Assembly (NCBI RefSeq): GCF_008042145.1
Contig: NZ_RDBH01000141.1
Coordinates: 91,530-124,310, forward strand
DNA length: 32,781 nucleotides
DNA from: Streptomyces sp. adm13(2018)
GTDB lineage: Bacteria > Actinomycetota > Actinomycetes > Streptomycetales > Streptomycetaceae
Direction: 5' to 3'
The notes beneath the pieces are model-generated. The model saw nothing but the letters and a program-made list of their open reading frames with translations, searched no databases and had not been told where the DNA came from. The position numbers and the translations under genes were made by a program. Below are positions 15,532-28,334 of this stretch, one piece after another (position 1 is the stretch's first letter; each line of letters starts with the position of its first letter).

Positions 15532-16425
15532 GTGTCTGACGCGAACCTGAACGACGCCTTCGAGTCCGAGTCCGCCGAGGACGAGCGGGACATCGTCGAG
15601 GCCGCCGACGAGGACCAGGCCGACGCTGCTGACGACGCCGCCGCCGAGGAAGCCGCCCTCGAGGTCGAGACCGCCGACGAGGCTGAGGCCGACGCCGAGG
15701 CGGACAGCGTCGAGGACGCCGCCGACGACTCCGAGGCCGACGAGGACGCCGAGTCCGTCGCCGACGAGGTCGAGGAGACCGAGGAGGAGGCCGAGCCGGC
15801 CGCCCCGGTCGACCCGGTCGCCGCGCTCCGCGAGGAACTGCGCACCCTGCCCGGCGAGTGGTACGTCATCCACACCTACGCGGGCTACGAGAAGCGCGTG
15901 AAGGCCAACCTCGAGCAGCGTGCCGTCTCGCTCAACGTCGAGGACTTCATCTACCAGGCCGAGGTCCCCGAGGAAGAGATCGTCCAGATCAAGGGCGGCG
16001 AGCGGAAGAACGTCAAGCAGAACAAGCTTCCCGGCTACGTTCTCGTCCGCATGGACCTGACGAACGAGTCCTGGGGCGTCGTCCGCAACACCCCCGGTGT
16101 CACCGGCTTCGTGGGCAACGCCTACGACCCGTACCCGCTGACCCTGGACGAGATCGTCAAGATGCTCGCCCCGGAGGCCGAGGAGAAGGCCGCCCGCGAG
16201 GCCGCCGAGGCCGAGGGCAAGCCGGCTCCGGCCCGCAAGCTGGAGGTCCAGGTGCTGGACTTCGAGGTCGGCGACTCGGTCACCGTCACCGACGGTCCCT
16301 TCGCCACCCTCCAGGCGACCATCAACGAGATCAACCCCGACTCGAAGAAGGTCAAGGGCCTCGTCGAGATCTTCGGTCGCGAGACCCCGGTCGAGCTCAG
16401 CTTCGACCAGATCCAGAAGAACTGA
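15532..16425 (+). CDS. nusG: Transcription termination/antitermination protein NusG
   Basis: RNA polymerase-associated elongation factor. Residues 1 to about 92 are an extension made almost only of Asp, Glu and Ala; the NGN domain begins at [20 protein letters not shown] (about 108) and runs to about 210; the C-terminal KOW domain is [19 protein letters not shown] to the end (about 244-297). Without the extension it has the size of E. coli NusG. The extension is typical of streptomycetes. The GTG has AGGAAG 9-14 bases upstream. It is followed by a strong terminator, so secE-nusG is largely separated from rplKA. Confidence 0.97.
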   Translation: MSDANLNDAFESESAEDERDIVEAADEDQADAADDAAAEEAALEVETADEAEADAEADSVEDAADDSEADEDAESVADEVEETEEEAEPAAPVDPVAALREELRTLPGEWYVIHTYAGYEKRVKANLEQRAVSLNVEDFIYQAEVPEEEIVQIKGGERKNVKQNKLPGYVLVRMDLTNESWGVVRNTPGVTGFVGNAYDPYPLTLDEIVKMLAPEAEEKAAREAAEAEGKPAPARKLEVQVLDFEVGDSVTVTDGPFATLQATINEINPDSKKVKGLVEIFGRETPVELSFDQIQKN

Positions 16426-16443
16426 TCTCACAAGTTTCCGACC

Positions 16444-16487
16444 AGGTCAGAGTGGCTCTCGCAGCCGCTCTGACCTGCTCGGTTTTT
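16444..16487 (+). terminator. Terminator after nusG
   Basis: A 14-bp stem (AGGTCAGAGTGGCT with AGCCGCTCTGACCT, one G-U) with a 5-nt loop, followed within seven bases by TTTTT. One of the best rho-independent terminators in the window. Confidence 0.93.
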
Positions 16488-16513
16488 GGCCGCGCGTCTA
16501 TACCCGTTATCGT
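16486..16513 (+). promoter_or_regulatory. Candidate promoter of rplKA
   Basis: TTGGCC, 16 bases, TATCGT, starting in the T tract of the nusG terminator. The leader to the rplK ATG would be about 63 nt and contains an 8-bp hairpin CCATCCGG-ATGA-CCGGATGG at 16528-16547. Confidence 0.5.
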
Positions 16514-16583
16514 TGTGCGGTATGCCTCCATCCGGATGACCGGATGGCGGGCTGAACACTCTCACTAGGACCCGGAGAGAGCA

Positions 16584-17018
16584 ATGCCTCCCAAGAAGAA
16601 GAAGGTCACGGGGCTTATCAAGCTCCAGATCAACGCTGGTGCGGCCAACCCGGCCCCGCCGGTCGGTCCCGCGCTGGGCCAGCACGGCGTCAACATCATG
16701 GAGTTCTGCAAGGCCTACAACGCCGCGACCGAGTCGCAGCGTGGCATGGTCGTGCCGGTGGAGATCACGGTCTACGAAGACCGCTCCTTCACCTTCATCA
16801 CGAAGACTCCGCCGGCCGCCAAGCTGATCCTCAAGGCCGCTGGTGTGGACAAGGGCTCCGGCGAGCCGCACAAGACCAAGGTCGCCAAGCTCACGGCCGC
16901 CCAGGTCCGCGAGATCGCCACGGTCAAGCTCCCCGACCTGAACGCCAACGACCTGGACGCCGCGTCCAAGATCATCGCTGGCACCGCCCGTTCCATGGGC
17001 ATCACGGTCGAGGGCTGA
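16584..17018 (+). CDS. rplK: Large ribosomal subunit protein uL11
   Basis: Protein of 144 aa at the GTPase-associated centre of the 50S subunit, needed for RelA activation and the site of thiostrepton action. The N-terminal domain has the conserved [31 protein letters not shown] (about residues 14-44, proline-rich helix), and the C-terminal RNA-binding domain has [11 protein letters not shown] through [29 protein letters not shown] precedes the ATG. Confidence 0.98.
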
Positions 17019-17122
17019 TCAGCCCCCTCGTGACTCAGTGGTAGGACCAGCGCCGGTCCGCACCACGACTCCATACCTGCCATGCGGCGACAGCCGCCTG
17101 GTGTAACTGCACAGGAGAAGCA

Positions 17123-17851
17123 GTGAAGCGCAGCAAGGCCCTCCGCGCAGCGGACGCCAAGATCGACAGCGAGAAGCTCTACGCTCCGCTCGAGGCCGTC
17201 CGTCTCGCCAAGGAGACCTCCAGCACGAAGTTCGACGGCACCGTCGAGGTCGCCTTCCGCCTGGGTGTCGACCCGCGCAAGGCCGACCAGATGGTCCGTG
17301 GCACCGTGAACCTTCCGCACGGCACCGGCAAGACCGCCCGGGTCCTGGTCTTCGCGACCGGTGACCGTGCCGAGGCCGCGATCGCCGCGGGCGCCGACAT
17401 CGTCGGCTCCGACGAGCTCATCGACGAGATCTCCAAGGGCAACCGCCTGAACGAGTTCGACGCCGTCGTCGCCACCCCGGACCTCATGGGCAAGGTCGGC
17501 CGCCTCGGCCGCGTCCTCGGCCCGCGTGGTCTCATGCCGAACCCCAAGGTCGGCACCGTCACCCCCGATGTCGCCAAGGCTGTCAACGACATCAAGGGCG
17601 GCAAGATCGAGTTCCGCGTCGACAAGCACTCGAACCTGCACTTCATCATCGGCAAGGTCTCCTTCGATGACACGAAGCTGGTCGAGAACTACGCCGCGGC
17701 GCTCGACGAGATCCTCCGTCTGAAGCCGTCCGCCGCCAAGGGTCGCTACATCAAGAAGGCGACCATCACGACGACGATGGGCCCCGGCGTCCCGCTGGAC
17801 TCCAACCGCACCCGCAACCTCCTCGTCGAGGAGGACCCGGCCGCGGTCTGA
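17123..17851 (+). CDS. rplA: Large ribosomal subunit protein uL1
   Basis: Protein of 242 aa of the L1 stalk, which moves deacylated tRNA out of the E site. The conserved [21 protein letters not shown] and [28 protein letters not shown] are present. AGGAG lies 6 bases before the GTG. L1 usually represses its own operon by binding an rRNA-like site in the mRNA; the 104-base spacer from rplK (17019-17122) has two small stems (GGACC-AGCGCC-GGTCC at 17045-17060 and GCGGCGACAGCCGC) that could play a part, but I cannot identify the site with confidence. Confidence 0.98.
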   Translation: MKRSKALRAADAKIDSEKLYAPLEAVRLAKETSSTKFDGTVEVAFRLGVDPRKADQMVRGTVNLPHGTGKTARVLVFATGDRAEAAIAAGADIVGSDELIDEISKGNRLNEFDAVVATPDLMGKVGRLGRVLGPRGLMPNPKVGTVTPDVAKAVNDIKGGKIEFRVDKHSNLHFIIGKVSFDDTKLVENYAAALDEILRLKPSAAKGRYIKKATITTTMGPGVPLDSNRTRNLLVEEDPAAV

Positions 17852-17878
17852 GCCCGACAGGCTCACTGAGTGGTCGAG

Positions 17879-17915
17879 CCGGCCCCGCACCTCCTCCGAG
17901 GTGCGGGGCCGGTTT
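17879..17915 (+). terminator. Terminator after rplA
   Basis: A 14-bp perfect stem CCGGCCCCGCACCT / AGGTGCGGGGCCGG with a 6-nt loop and TTT tail, 28 bases after the stop. Confidence 0.92.
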
Positions 17916-17965
17916 CTTGTTACCGTCCGAGGGACGGAGACCGTCGATCAAGGGTGGGGAACGAC

Positions 17966-18793
17966 ATGAACAGGTCCGTGTGGAAGCGCGCCGCGGTGGC
18001 CCTGGCGGCCGCGGCCCTCGTGACGGCGGTCGCGGGATGCCAGGACGGCGACACGGGGACGAGGTCCTCCGGTGCCTCCGCGCCGGCGAAGCCGGGCACG
18101 CAGAGCGCCGAGCAGGCCGCGCAGGCCCTCCGGACCGCCCACACCAAGGCCGCGGAGGCCAGGAGCGCCAGGGTCCGGATGCGGCTCAGCGTCGCGGGCG
18201 GCACGGCGCCCGGCAGCAGCACCTTCACCGGCGTGCAGGCCTGGGGACCGCAGGCCGCCGAGCTGAAGGTCTCCGACTCCTCGTACCTGGCCGCCATCCC
18301 CGGCGCGCCCGCCGAGACCCGCGTGGTCACGACCGGCGGGACCACCTACGTCGACCTGGGCGCCGACCTGACCGCGCAGACGGGCGGCAAGCGCTGGCTG
18401 AAGGCGCAGCCCGAGGGCGCCGCCGCGGGCGACGAGCTGATGCTCCAGCTGACCGGCGGCCTGGCCGCCGTGAACATGGACCTGCCCAAGGAGCTCGGCC
18501 TGCTCGCCGGGTCCTCGGCGGTCGAGCACCTCGGACCCGCCAAGGGCGGCGTCCGGGCGGAGGCGTACCGGGGGGAGCTTCCCGACGGCCGGACCATGGA
18601 GGTCTGGATCGGGCCGGACGGGTTCCCGGTGAAGAGCGTCGTCCGCGCGGAGAGCGGCGGGTCCGTCACCTCGCTCACCACGACCTACGCCGAGTACGGC
18701 GCCGAGGCCGGCTTCCGGGCACCGCCCGCGGGGGACACCGTCGACTTCGTCGAGCTGCTGAAGAAGGTGCTGGCCGGGGGCGGTCGGGGCTGA
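17966..18793 (+). CDS. Putative LppX/LolA-like lipoprotein
   Basis: Protein of 275 aa with a lipoprotein signal: MNRSVWKRAAVALAAAALVTAVAGC, with lipobox VAGC and the lipidated Cys at residue 25. A Ser/Thr/Gly-rich linker follows, then a ~220-residue beta-rich domain that resembles the LppX/LprG or LolA-type lipid carriers in pattern (for example SARVRMRLSVAG, GGTTYVDLGADL, TMEVWIGPDGFPVKSVV). It should be anchored on the outer face of the membrane; the ligand is unknown. A lipoprotein gene between rplA and rplJ is usual in Streptomyces. GGTGGGGA precedes the ATG. Confidence 0.82.
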   Translation: MNRSVWKRAAVALAAAALVTAVAGCQDGDTGTRSSGASAPAKPGTQSAEQAAQALRTAHTKAAEARSARVRMRLSVAGGTAPGSSTFTGVQAWGPQAAELKVSDSSYLAAIPGAPAETRVVTTGGTTYVDLGADLTAQTGGKRWLKAQPEGAAAGDELMLQLTGGLAAVNMDLPKELGLLAGSSAVEHLGPAKGGVRAEAYRGELPDGRTMEVWIGPDGFPVKSVVRAESGGSVTSLTTTYAEYGAEAGFRAPPAGDTVDFVELLKKVLAGGGRG

Positions 18794-18794
18794 T

Positions 18795-18824
18795 TTGCTC
18801 CCGGGCGTGTCGGTCACGTACTCT
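18795..18824 (+). promoter_or_regulatory. Promoter of rplJL
   Basis: TTGCTC, 18 bases, TACTCT, starting two bases after the lipoprotein stop. It would start transcription near 18831 and give a leader of about 210 nt before rplJ. Confidence 0.7.
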
Positions 18825-18830
18825 TCCGAG

Positions 18831-19043
18831 GAAGCCAAAGACCGCTGGTCGTCACTGTGCCGTCAAGGTGCGGTGGCCGAAGGATTCGCTACGACGCGAA
18901 CGACCCGCGCAGGTGATTGTGGAGAAGTTCCCGGATCCTCGTGATGCGGTCGAGCTGAGCCCCGAGCGCCTGCGCCCGGGGCGTTTTCGTTGTGGCAGTG
19001 CCTTCTGAGCGGTCCTCATCACCCGGAAGGAGGCCGACGCTCT
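18831..19043 (+). ncRNA. Ribosomal protein L10 leader (rplJL autoregulatory region)
   Basis: The 5' leader of rplJL. It starts with GGAAGCCAAAGACCGCTGG, like the conserved part of bacterial L10 leaders, where L10(L12)4 binds a kink-turn, and ends in a terminator-like hairpin at 18959-18987 before the coding region. Excess L10-L12 complex is expected to promote termination or block translation. The assignment is by resemblance and position, not by a covariance search. Confidence 0.65.
18959..18987 (+). terminator. Attenuator-like hairpin in the rplJ leader
   Basis: Stem GCCCCG/CGGGGC around a 12-nt loop, followed by GTTTTCGTTGT. It lies 57 bases upstream of rplJ, inside the leader, so it must be read through for expression. 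Confidence 0.65.
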
Positions 19044-19574
19044 ATGGCAAGGCCCGACAAGGCTGCCGCGGTAGCCGAGCTTGAGGACAAGTTCCGCAGC
19101 TCGAACGCCGTCGTGCTGACCTCGTACACGGGGCTCACCGTGGCGCAGCTGAAGACGCTGCGTCGTTCGCTCGGTGAGAACGCCCAGTACGCCGTGGTGA
19201 AGAACACGCTGACCAAGATTGCGGCCAACCAGGCCGGCATCTCCGCGCTGGACGACCAGCTTGCTGGTTCGACCGCGGCCGCCTTCGTCACCGGTGACCC
19301 GGTGGAGTCGGCGAAGGCTCTGCGTGACTTCGCCAAGGAGAACCCGAACCTCGTCATCAAGGGCGGTGTCCTTGACGGCAAGGCGCTGTCCGCCGACGAG
19401 TTCAAGAAGCTCGCGGACCTCGAGTCCCGCGAGGTTCTGCTCAGCAAGCTGGCCGGCGCGTTCAAGGGCAAGCAGTCGCAGACTGCCTCGCTCCTCCAGG
19501 CGCTGCCGTCGAAGTTCGTCCGCACCGCGGAGGCGCTTCGCGTCAAGCTCGCCGAGCAGGGCGGTGCCGAGTAA
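19044..19574 (+). CDS. rplJ: Large ribosomal subunit protein uL10
   Basis: Protein of 176 aa forming the base of the ribosomal stalk. It begins [17 protein letters not shown] and has the RNA-binding domain with [18 protein letters not shown] and [10 protein letters not shown]; the C-terminal helix (about 140-170) binds L12 dimers. A strong AAGGAGG precedes the ATG by about 11 bases, excluding the in-frame start at 18990. rplL follows after 109 bases. Confidence 0.98.
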   Translation: MARPDKAAAVAELEDKFRSSNAVVLTSYTGLTVAQLKTLRRSLGENAQYAVVKNTLTKIAANQAGISALDDQLAGSTAAAFVTGDPVESAKALRDFAKENPNLVIKGGVLDGKALSADEFKKLADLESREVLLSKLAGAFKGKQSQTASLLQALPSKFVRTAEALRVKLAEQGGAE

Positions 19575-19683
19575 TTCGGCTCGCGTCATGATCTGTGCCG
19601 CCTAGGCGCAGGTCGTAGCGGGCCGTAACGCCCGCCTCTCTATACATCCGGCACCTGCCGAATTAGTGGAAGGATCGCCCATC

Positions 19684-20067
19684 ATGGCGAAGCTCTCTCA
19701 GGACGACCTCCTCGCCCAGTTCGAGGAGATGACCCTCATCGAGCTCTCCGAGTTCGTGAAGGCCTTCGAGGAGAAGTTCGACGTCACCGCCGCCGCGGCC
19801 GTCGCCGTCGCCGGCCCCGCCGCGGGTGGCGCTGCCCCCGAGGCCGAGGCCGAGCAGGACGAGTTCGACGTCATCCTCGAGGGTGCCGGCGACAAGAAGA
19901 TCCAGGTCATCAAGGTCGTGCGTGAGCTCACCTCCCTGGGCCTCAAGGAGGCCAAGGACCTCGTCGACGGCACCCCGAAGCCGGTCCTCGAGAAGGTCGC
20001 GAAGGAGGCCGCCGAGAAGGCTGCCGAGTCCCTCAAGGCCGCCGGCGCCTCCGTCACGGTCAAGTAA
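19684..20067 (+). CDS. rplL: Large ribosomal subunit protein bL12
   Basis: Protein of 127 aa, the mobile stalk protein that recruits translation factors. The N-terminal dimerisation domain ([21 protein letters not shown]) is followed by an Ala/Gly/Pro hinge (about residues 37-57) and the C-terminal factor-binding domain, [20 protein letters not shown] ... [24 protein letters not shown] precedes the ATG. A terminator follows 52 bases after the stop. Confidence 0.98.
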   Translation: MAKLSQDDLLAQFEEMTLIELSEFVKAFEEKFDVTAAAAVAVAGPAAGGAAPEAEAEQDEFDVILEGAGDKKIQVIKVVRELTSLGLKEAKDLVDGTPKPVLEKVAKEAAEKAAESLKAAGASVTVK

Positions 20068-20119
20068 GACCGTTTCGGCTCGCTGAGCTGACTCCTGCCC
20101 CCGTGTAACGCGGGAGCAG

Positions 20120-20155
20120 CGAAAGGCGATCACCCTGTTGGGTGGTCGCCTTTCG
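20120..20155 (+). terminator. Terminator after rplL
   Basis: A 16-bp stem CGAAAGGCGATCACCC with GGGTGGTCGCCTTTCG (one G-U) and a 4-nt loop TGTT. It separates rplJL from rpoBC, though read-through is likely. Confidence 0.9.
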
Positions 20156-20245
20156 GCGTTCCCGGGAAGGGCGTGGCGGGGGCCTGAGGGCCGCCGGGAG
20201 CGGAGTATGGTGATCTTCGCCGTGCGCCCCGCAGACCGGGGGGCC

Positions 20246-20274
20246 TTGACGAACCGCACGCAGCGCGCAATTCT
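20246..20274 (+). promoter_or_regulatory. Candidate rpoBC promoter, upstream
   Basis: TTGACG, 17 bases, AATTCT. The -35 box is near consensus; the -10 is weaker. Confidence 0.45.
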
Positions 20275-20403
20275 CAGGACGCGTCGTCACAACGATCCGT
20301 TTCCGAGGCATGGATCGACGACTGAACGGGCAGTATCGAGGTGCGCCGCACGGCGCGAGGTACCGCGGAGTTGAGAGCAACGAGGGACGCGATTTATTCG
20401 CCC

Positions 20404-20432
20404 TGGACATCAGTGAGCCAAGTGGCTACACT
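20404..20432 (+). promoter_or_regulatory. Candidate rpoBC promoter, downstream
   Basis: TGGACA, 17 bases, TACACT. Both boxes differ from consensus by one or two bases and the spacing is optimal. Transcription would start near 20439. Confidence 0.6.
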
Positions 20433-20613
20433 GACCCTTTGCGCTGCCTGTTAGCTGCCTCCTGCCCGTCACCAGGGGCATACCTTCGCATCCGTTCCTC
20501 GGACCGACCCCGTCTGACCTGGCTTTCCGGCCATCTCAGGAAACGTCTGCCGTGAAGCGATGCAGGGGACCGGTACGCGCGTAGTGAGTCCGAGCCCTCG
20601 GAAGGACCCCCTC

Positions 20614-23600
20614 TTGGCCGCCTCGCGCAACGCCTCGACCAATACGAACAACGGCGCCAGCACCGCCCCGCTGCGCATCTCCTTTGCAAAGATCAAGGAG
20701 CCCCTCGAGGTTCCGAACCTCCTCGCGCTGCAGACCGAGAGCTTTGACTGGCTGCTCGGCAACGCCGCCTGGAAGGCTCGCGTCGAGGCTGCCCTTGAGT
20801 CGGGACAGGACGTCCCCAGGAAGTCCGGTCTGGAGGAGATCTTCGAGGAGATCTCTCCGATCGAGGACTTCTCCGGGTCGATGTCGCTGACCTTCCGCGA
20901 CCACCGTTTCGAGCCGCCGAAGAACTCGATCGACGAGTGCAAGGACCGTGACTTCACGTACGGCGCCCCGCTCTTCGTCACCGCCGAGTTCACCAACAAC
21001 GAGACCGGCGAGATCAAGTCCCAGACGGTCTTCATGGGCGACTTCCCGCTCATGACGAACAAGGGCACCTTCGTCATCAACGGCACCGAGCGTGTCGTGG
21101 TGTCGCAGCTGGTCCGTTCGCCGGGTGTCTACTTCGACTCCTCCATCGACAAGACGTCCGACAAGGACATCTTCTCCGCCAAGATCATCCCGTCCCGGGG
21201 TGCCTGGCTGGAGATGGAGATCGACAAGCGCGACCTGGTCGGTGTCCGCATCGACCGCAAGCGCAAGCAGTCCGTCACCGTCCTGCTCAAGGCTCTCGGC
21301 TGGACCACCGAGCAGATCCTGCAGGAGTTCGGCGAGTACGAGTCCATGCGCGCCACCCTGGAGAAGGACCACACCCAGGGCCAGGACGACGCGCTGCTCG
21401 ACATCTACCGCAAGCTGCGTCCGGGCGAGCCGCCGACCCGTGAGGCCGCTCAGACGCTGCTCGAGAACCTCTACTTCAACCCGAAGCGCTACGACCTCGC
21501 CAAGGTCGGCCGCTACAAGGTGAACAAGAAGCTCGGCGCCGACGAGCCGCTGGACGCCGGCGTGCTCACCACCGACGACGTCATCGCCACGATCAAGTAC
21601 CTGGTCAAGCTGCACGCCGGCGAGACCGAGACGATCGGCGAGAACGGCAACGAGATCGTCGTCGAGACCGACGACATCGACCACTTCGGCAACCGTCGTC
21701 TGCGCAACGTCGGCGAGCTCATCCAGAACCAGGTCCGCACGGGTCTGGCTCGTATGGAGCGCGTCGTGCGCGAGCGCATGACCACCCAGGACGTCGAGGC
21801 GATCACGCCGCAGACCCTGATCAACATCCGGCCGGTCGTCGCCTCCATCAAGGAGTTCTTCGGCACCAGCCAGCTGTCGCAGTTCATGGACCAGAACAAC
21901 CCGCTGTCGGGTCTGACGCACAAGCGTCGTCTCTCGGCGCTGGGTCCCGGTGGTCTGTCCCGTGAGCGGGCCGGCTTCGAGGTCCGAGACGTGCACCCGT
22001 CCCACTACGGACGCATGTGCCCGATCGAGACCCCCGAAGGCCCGAACATCGGTCTGATCGGTTCGCTCGCCTCGTACGGCCGCGTCAACGCGTTCGGCTT
22101 CATCGAGACGCCGTACCGCAAGGTCGTCGACGGCCAGGTCACCGACGAGGTCGACTACGTCACGGCCGACGAGGAGGACCGCTTCGTCATCGCGCAGGCC
22201 AACGCCGCGCTCAACGACGACCTGCAGTTCACCGAGCCCCGTGTCCTGGTGCGTAAGCGTGGCGGCGAGGTCGACTACGTCGAGCCGTCGGACGTGGACT
22301 ACATGGACGTCTCGCCGCGCCAGATGGTGTCGGTCGCGACCGCCATGATCCCGTTCCTCGAGCACGACGACGCCAACCGTGCCCTCATGGGCGCGAACAT
22401 GATGCGCCAGGCCGTGCCGCTCATCAAGTCGGAGGCCCCGCTCGTCGGCACCGGCATGGAGTACCGCTGCGCCACCGACGCCGGCGACGTGCTCAAGGCC
22501 GAGAAGGACGGTGTCGTCCAGGAGCTCTCCGCGGACTACGTCACCGTCGCCAACGACGACGGCACGTACATCACGTACCGCCTGCACAAGTTCTCGCGCT
22601 CGAACCAGGGCACCTCGGTCAACCAGAAGGTCGTCGTCGACGAGGGCGACCGCGTGATCGAGGGCCAGGTCCTCGCCGACGGTCCCGCCACCGAAGACGG
22701 CGAGATGGCGCTCGGCAAGAACCTGCTCGTGGCGTTCATGCCGTGGGAGGGTCACAACTACGAGGACGCGATCATCCTGTCGCAGCGCCTCGTGCAGGAC
22801 GACGTCCTCTCCTCGATCCACATCGAGGAGCACGAGGTCGACGCCCGTGACACCAAGCTCGGCCCGGAGGAGATCACCCGGGACATCCCGAACGTCTCCG
22901 AGGAGGTCCTCGCCGACCTCGACGAGCGCGGCATCATCCGTATCGGTGCCGAGGTCGTCGCCGGCGACATCCTCGTCGGCAAGGTCACGCCCAAGGGCGA
23001 GACCGAGCTGACCCCGGAGGAGCGTCTGCTCCGCGCGATCTTCGGTGAGAAGGCGCGTGAGGTCCGTGACACCTCGCTGAAGGTCCCGCACGGCGAGATC
23101 GGCAAGATCATCGGCGTCCGCGTCTTCGACCGCGAGGAGGGCGACGAGCTTCCCCCGGGCGTGAACCAGCTGGTCCGCGTCTACGTCGCCCAGAAGCGCA
23201 AGATCACCGACGGTGACAAGCTCGCCGGCCGTCACGGCAACAAGGGCGTCATCTCGAAGATCCTGCCGATCGAGGACATGCCGTTCCTGGAGGACGGCAC
23301 CCCGGTCGACATCATCCTCAACCCGCTGGGTGTCCCGTCCCGAATGAACCCGGGACAGGTCCTGGAGATCCACCTCGGCTGGCTCGCCAGCCGCGGCTGG
23401 GACGTCTCCGGCCTCGCGGACGAGTGGGCGCAGCGCCTCCAGGCGATCGGCGCCGACCAGGTCGCCCCCGGCACCAACGTCGCGACCCCGGTCTTCGACG
23501 GTGCGCGTGAGGACGAGCTCGCGGGTCTGCTGAACCACACCATCCCGAACCGCGACGGCGAGCGCATGGTGCTCCCGACCGGCAAGGCGAGGCTGTTCGA

Positions 23601-24096
23601 CGGCCGCTCCGGCGAGCCGTTCCCGGACCCGATCTCCGTCGGGTACATGTACATCCTCAAGCTGCACCACCTGGTCGACGACAAGCTCCACGCGCGTTCG
23701 ACCGGCCCGTACTCGATGATCACCCAGCAGCCGCTGGGTGGTAAGGCCCAGTTCGGTGGCCAGCGCTTCGGTGAGATGGAGGTGTGGGCGCTGGAGGCTT
23801 ATGGCGCCGCGTACGCCCTCCAGGAGCTGCTGACGATCAAGTCCGACGACGTGACCGGCCGCGTGAAGGTCTACGAGGCCATCGTCAAGGGCGAGAACAT
23901 CCCTGAGCCCGGCATCCCCGAGTCCTTCAAGGTGCTCATCAAGGAGATGCAGTCCCTGTGCCTCAACGTGGAGGTGCTGTCCTCGGACGGCATGTCCATC
24001 GAGATGCGCGACACCGACGAGGACGTCTTCCGCGCAGCGGAGGAGCTCGGCATCGACCTGTCCCGGCGCGAGCCGAGCAGCGTCGAAGAGGTCTGA
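20614..24096 (+). CDS. rpoB: DNA-directed RNA polymerase beta subunit
   Basis: Protein of 1160 aa. The frame is open from an ATG at 20560, but Streptomyces RpoB begins AASRNAST; here the matching start is the TTG at 20614, with GGAAGGA 7 bases upstream, giving the expected length. The rifampicin pocket (about 21862-21954) reads [13 protein letters not shown] and [12 protein letters not shown]: the positions corresponding to E. coli D516, H526 and S531 are wild type, so the target is predicted sensitive. Conserved core segments include [48 protein letters not shown] and the C-terminal [25 protein letters not shown]. rpoC follows after 109 bases. Confidence 0.97.
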   Translation: MAASRNASTNTNNGASTAPLRISFAKIKEPLEVPNLLALQTESFDWLLGNAAWKARVEAALESGQDVPRKSGLEEIFEEISPIEDFSGSMSLTFRDHRFEPPKNSIDECKDRDFTYGAPLFVTAEFTNNETGEIKSQTVFMGDFPLMTNKGTFVINGTERVVVSQLVRSPGVYFDSSIDKTSDKDIFSAKIIPSRGAWLEMEIDKRDLVGVRIDRKRKQSVTVLLKALGWTTEQILQEFGEYESMRATLEKDHTQGQDDALLDIYRKLRPGEPPTREAAQTLLENLYFNPKRYDLAKVGRYKVNKKLGADEPLDAGVLTTDDVIATIKYLVKLHAGETETIGENGNEIVVETDDIDHFGNRRLRNVGELIQNQVRTGLARMERVVRERMTTQDVEAITPQTLINIRPVVASIKEFFGTSQLSQFMDQNNPLSGLTHKRRLSALGPGGLSRERAGFEVRDVHPSHYGRMCPIETPEGPNIGLIGSLASYGRVNAFGFIETPYRKVVDGQVTDEVDYVTADEEDRFVIAQANAALNDDLQFTEPRVLVRKRGGEVDYVEPSDVDYMDVSPRQMVSVATAMIPFLEHDDANRALMGANMMRQAVPLIKSEAPLVGTGMEYRCATDAGDVLKAEKDGVVQELSADYVTVANDDGTYITYRLHKFSRSNQGTSVNQKVVVDEGDRVIEGQVLADGPATEDGEMALGKNLLVAFMPWEGHNYEDAIILSQRLVQDDVLSSIHIEEHEVDARDTKLGPEEITRDIPNVSEEVLADLDERGIIRIGAEVVAGDILVGKVTPKGETELTPEERLLRAIFGEKAREVRDTSLKVPHGEIGKIIGVRVFDREEGDELPPGVNQLVRVYVAQKRKITDGDKLAGRHGNKGVISKILPIEDMPFLEDGTPVDIILNPLGVPSRMNPGQVLEIHLGWLASRGWDVSGLADEWAQRLQAIGADQVAPGTNVATPVFDGAREDELAGLLNHTIPNRDGERMVLPTGKARLFDGRSGEPFPDPISVGYMYILKLHHLVDDKLHARSTGPYSMITQQPLGGKAQFGGQRFGEMEVWALEAYGAAYALQELLTIKSDDVTGRVKVYEAIVKGENIPEPGIPESFKVLIKEMQSLCLNVEVLSSDGMSIEMRDTDEDVFRAAEELGIDLSRREPSSVEEV

Positions 24097-24103
24097 CGGG
24101 AGT

Positions 24104-24146
24104 CCGGCCGGGGGCTCGGCGATTTCACCGCCGAGTCCCCGGCCGG
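24104..24146 (+). promoter_or_regulatory. Large stem-loop in the rpoB-rpoC spacer
   Basis: CCGGCCGGGGGCTCGGCG pairs with CGCCGAGTCCCCGGCCGG (one bulge or mismatch) around a loop of about 7 nt. It lies 8 bases after rpoB and 60 bases before rpoC, and no T run follows. It could be a processing site or partial attenuator; the role is inferred only from shape. Confidence 0.6.
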
Positions 24147-24205
24147 CCCCAGGACCCCCGTATCAGACCCCAAAGCCTTACAACCCTGAGAGGGATTGAC
24201 GCATA

Positions 24206-28105
<3,900 letters not shown>

Positions 28106-28118
28106 GCGAGTCGCTCGA

Positions 28119-28157
28119 CCGAAGGGCGGTCACCCCGTGGGGGTGGCCGCCCTTCGG
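28119..28157 (+). terminator. Terminator after rpoC
   Basis: An 18-bp stem (CCGAAGGGCGGTCACCCC with GGGGTGGCCGCCCTTCGG, one G-U pair) and a 3-nt loop, 13 bases after the stop. Confidence 0.93.
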
Positions 28158-28246
28158 CGTTCCGCGGGAGGCGCCGGCGGGCCGCTGCCCGGCCGGTCCG
28201 CGCGGGCGCCGGGTAGGTTGGCGGCCACCGACCGAGGAGCCGCCCC

Positions 28247-28287
28247 GTGCCCGCCGCCCGCCCCCGCCTGCTGTACGTCACCGACCT
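28247..28287 (+). pseudogene. 5' fragment of the ATP-grasp gene
   Basis: The first 41 bases ([13 protein letters not shown] plus two bases of a Leu codon) of an ATP-grasp gene, with GAGGAG 8 bases before its GTG start. The reading frame then changes abruptly at 28288 into fusA sequence. Joined to 29969-30755, where the frame continues, it gives a complete 275-codon gene. As it stands it is a broken 5' end; an accidental 92-codon chimeric frame runs on to 28525. Confidence 0.85.
28261..28287 (+). repeat. 27-bp exact repeat, copy 1 (ATP-grasp word)
   Basis: Identical to 29942-29968; the bases on both sides differ. It encodes RLLYVTDL in the ATP-grasp frame. The copy ends exactly where the 47-bp fusA repeat starts, with no base between. 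Confidence 0.97.
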
Positions 28288-28334
28288 AACAAGGGTGTTC
28301 AGCCCCTGCTCGACGCGGTCGTCCGTTACCTGCC
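28288..28334 (+). repeat. 47-bp exact repeat, copy 1 (fusA word)
   Basis: Identical to the last 47 bases of the window (32735-32781). It codes for [16 protein letters not shown] in the EF-G frame in both places. Confidence 0.97.

Larger units (their letters stand above)
20156..20613 (+). other. rpoBC upstream regulatory region
   Basis: About 460 bases without a gene between the rplL terminator and rpoB. It holds two promoter candidates (20246-20274 and 20404-20432) and then a 175-nt leader. The segment right after the second -10 box, CCCTTTGCGCTGCCTGTTAG, resembles sequences I know upstream of rpoB in other actinobacteria. No ORF with coding character is seen. Confidence 0.7.

Noticed and set aside
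21862..21954. Rifampicin resistance in rpoB, or streptomycin resistance in rpsL
   Set aside because: The main resistance positions (D516, H526 and S531 equivalents in RpoB; K43 and K88 in S12) are wild type.
20536..23691. A minus-strand open frame of about 1,050 codons opposite rpoB, and one of about 1,200 codons opposite rpoC (24125-27751)
   Set aside because: Long antisense frames are a normal by-product of high-GC codon bias; they have no ribosome-binding sites and the sense strand encodes complete RpoB and RpoC.
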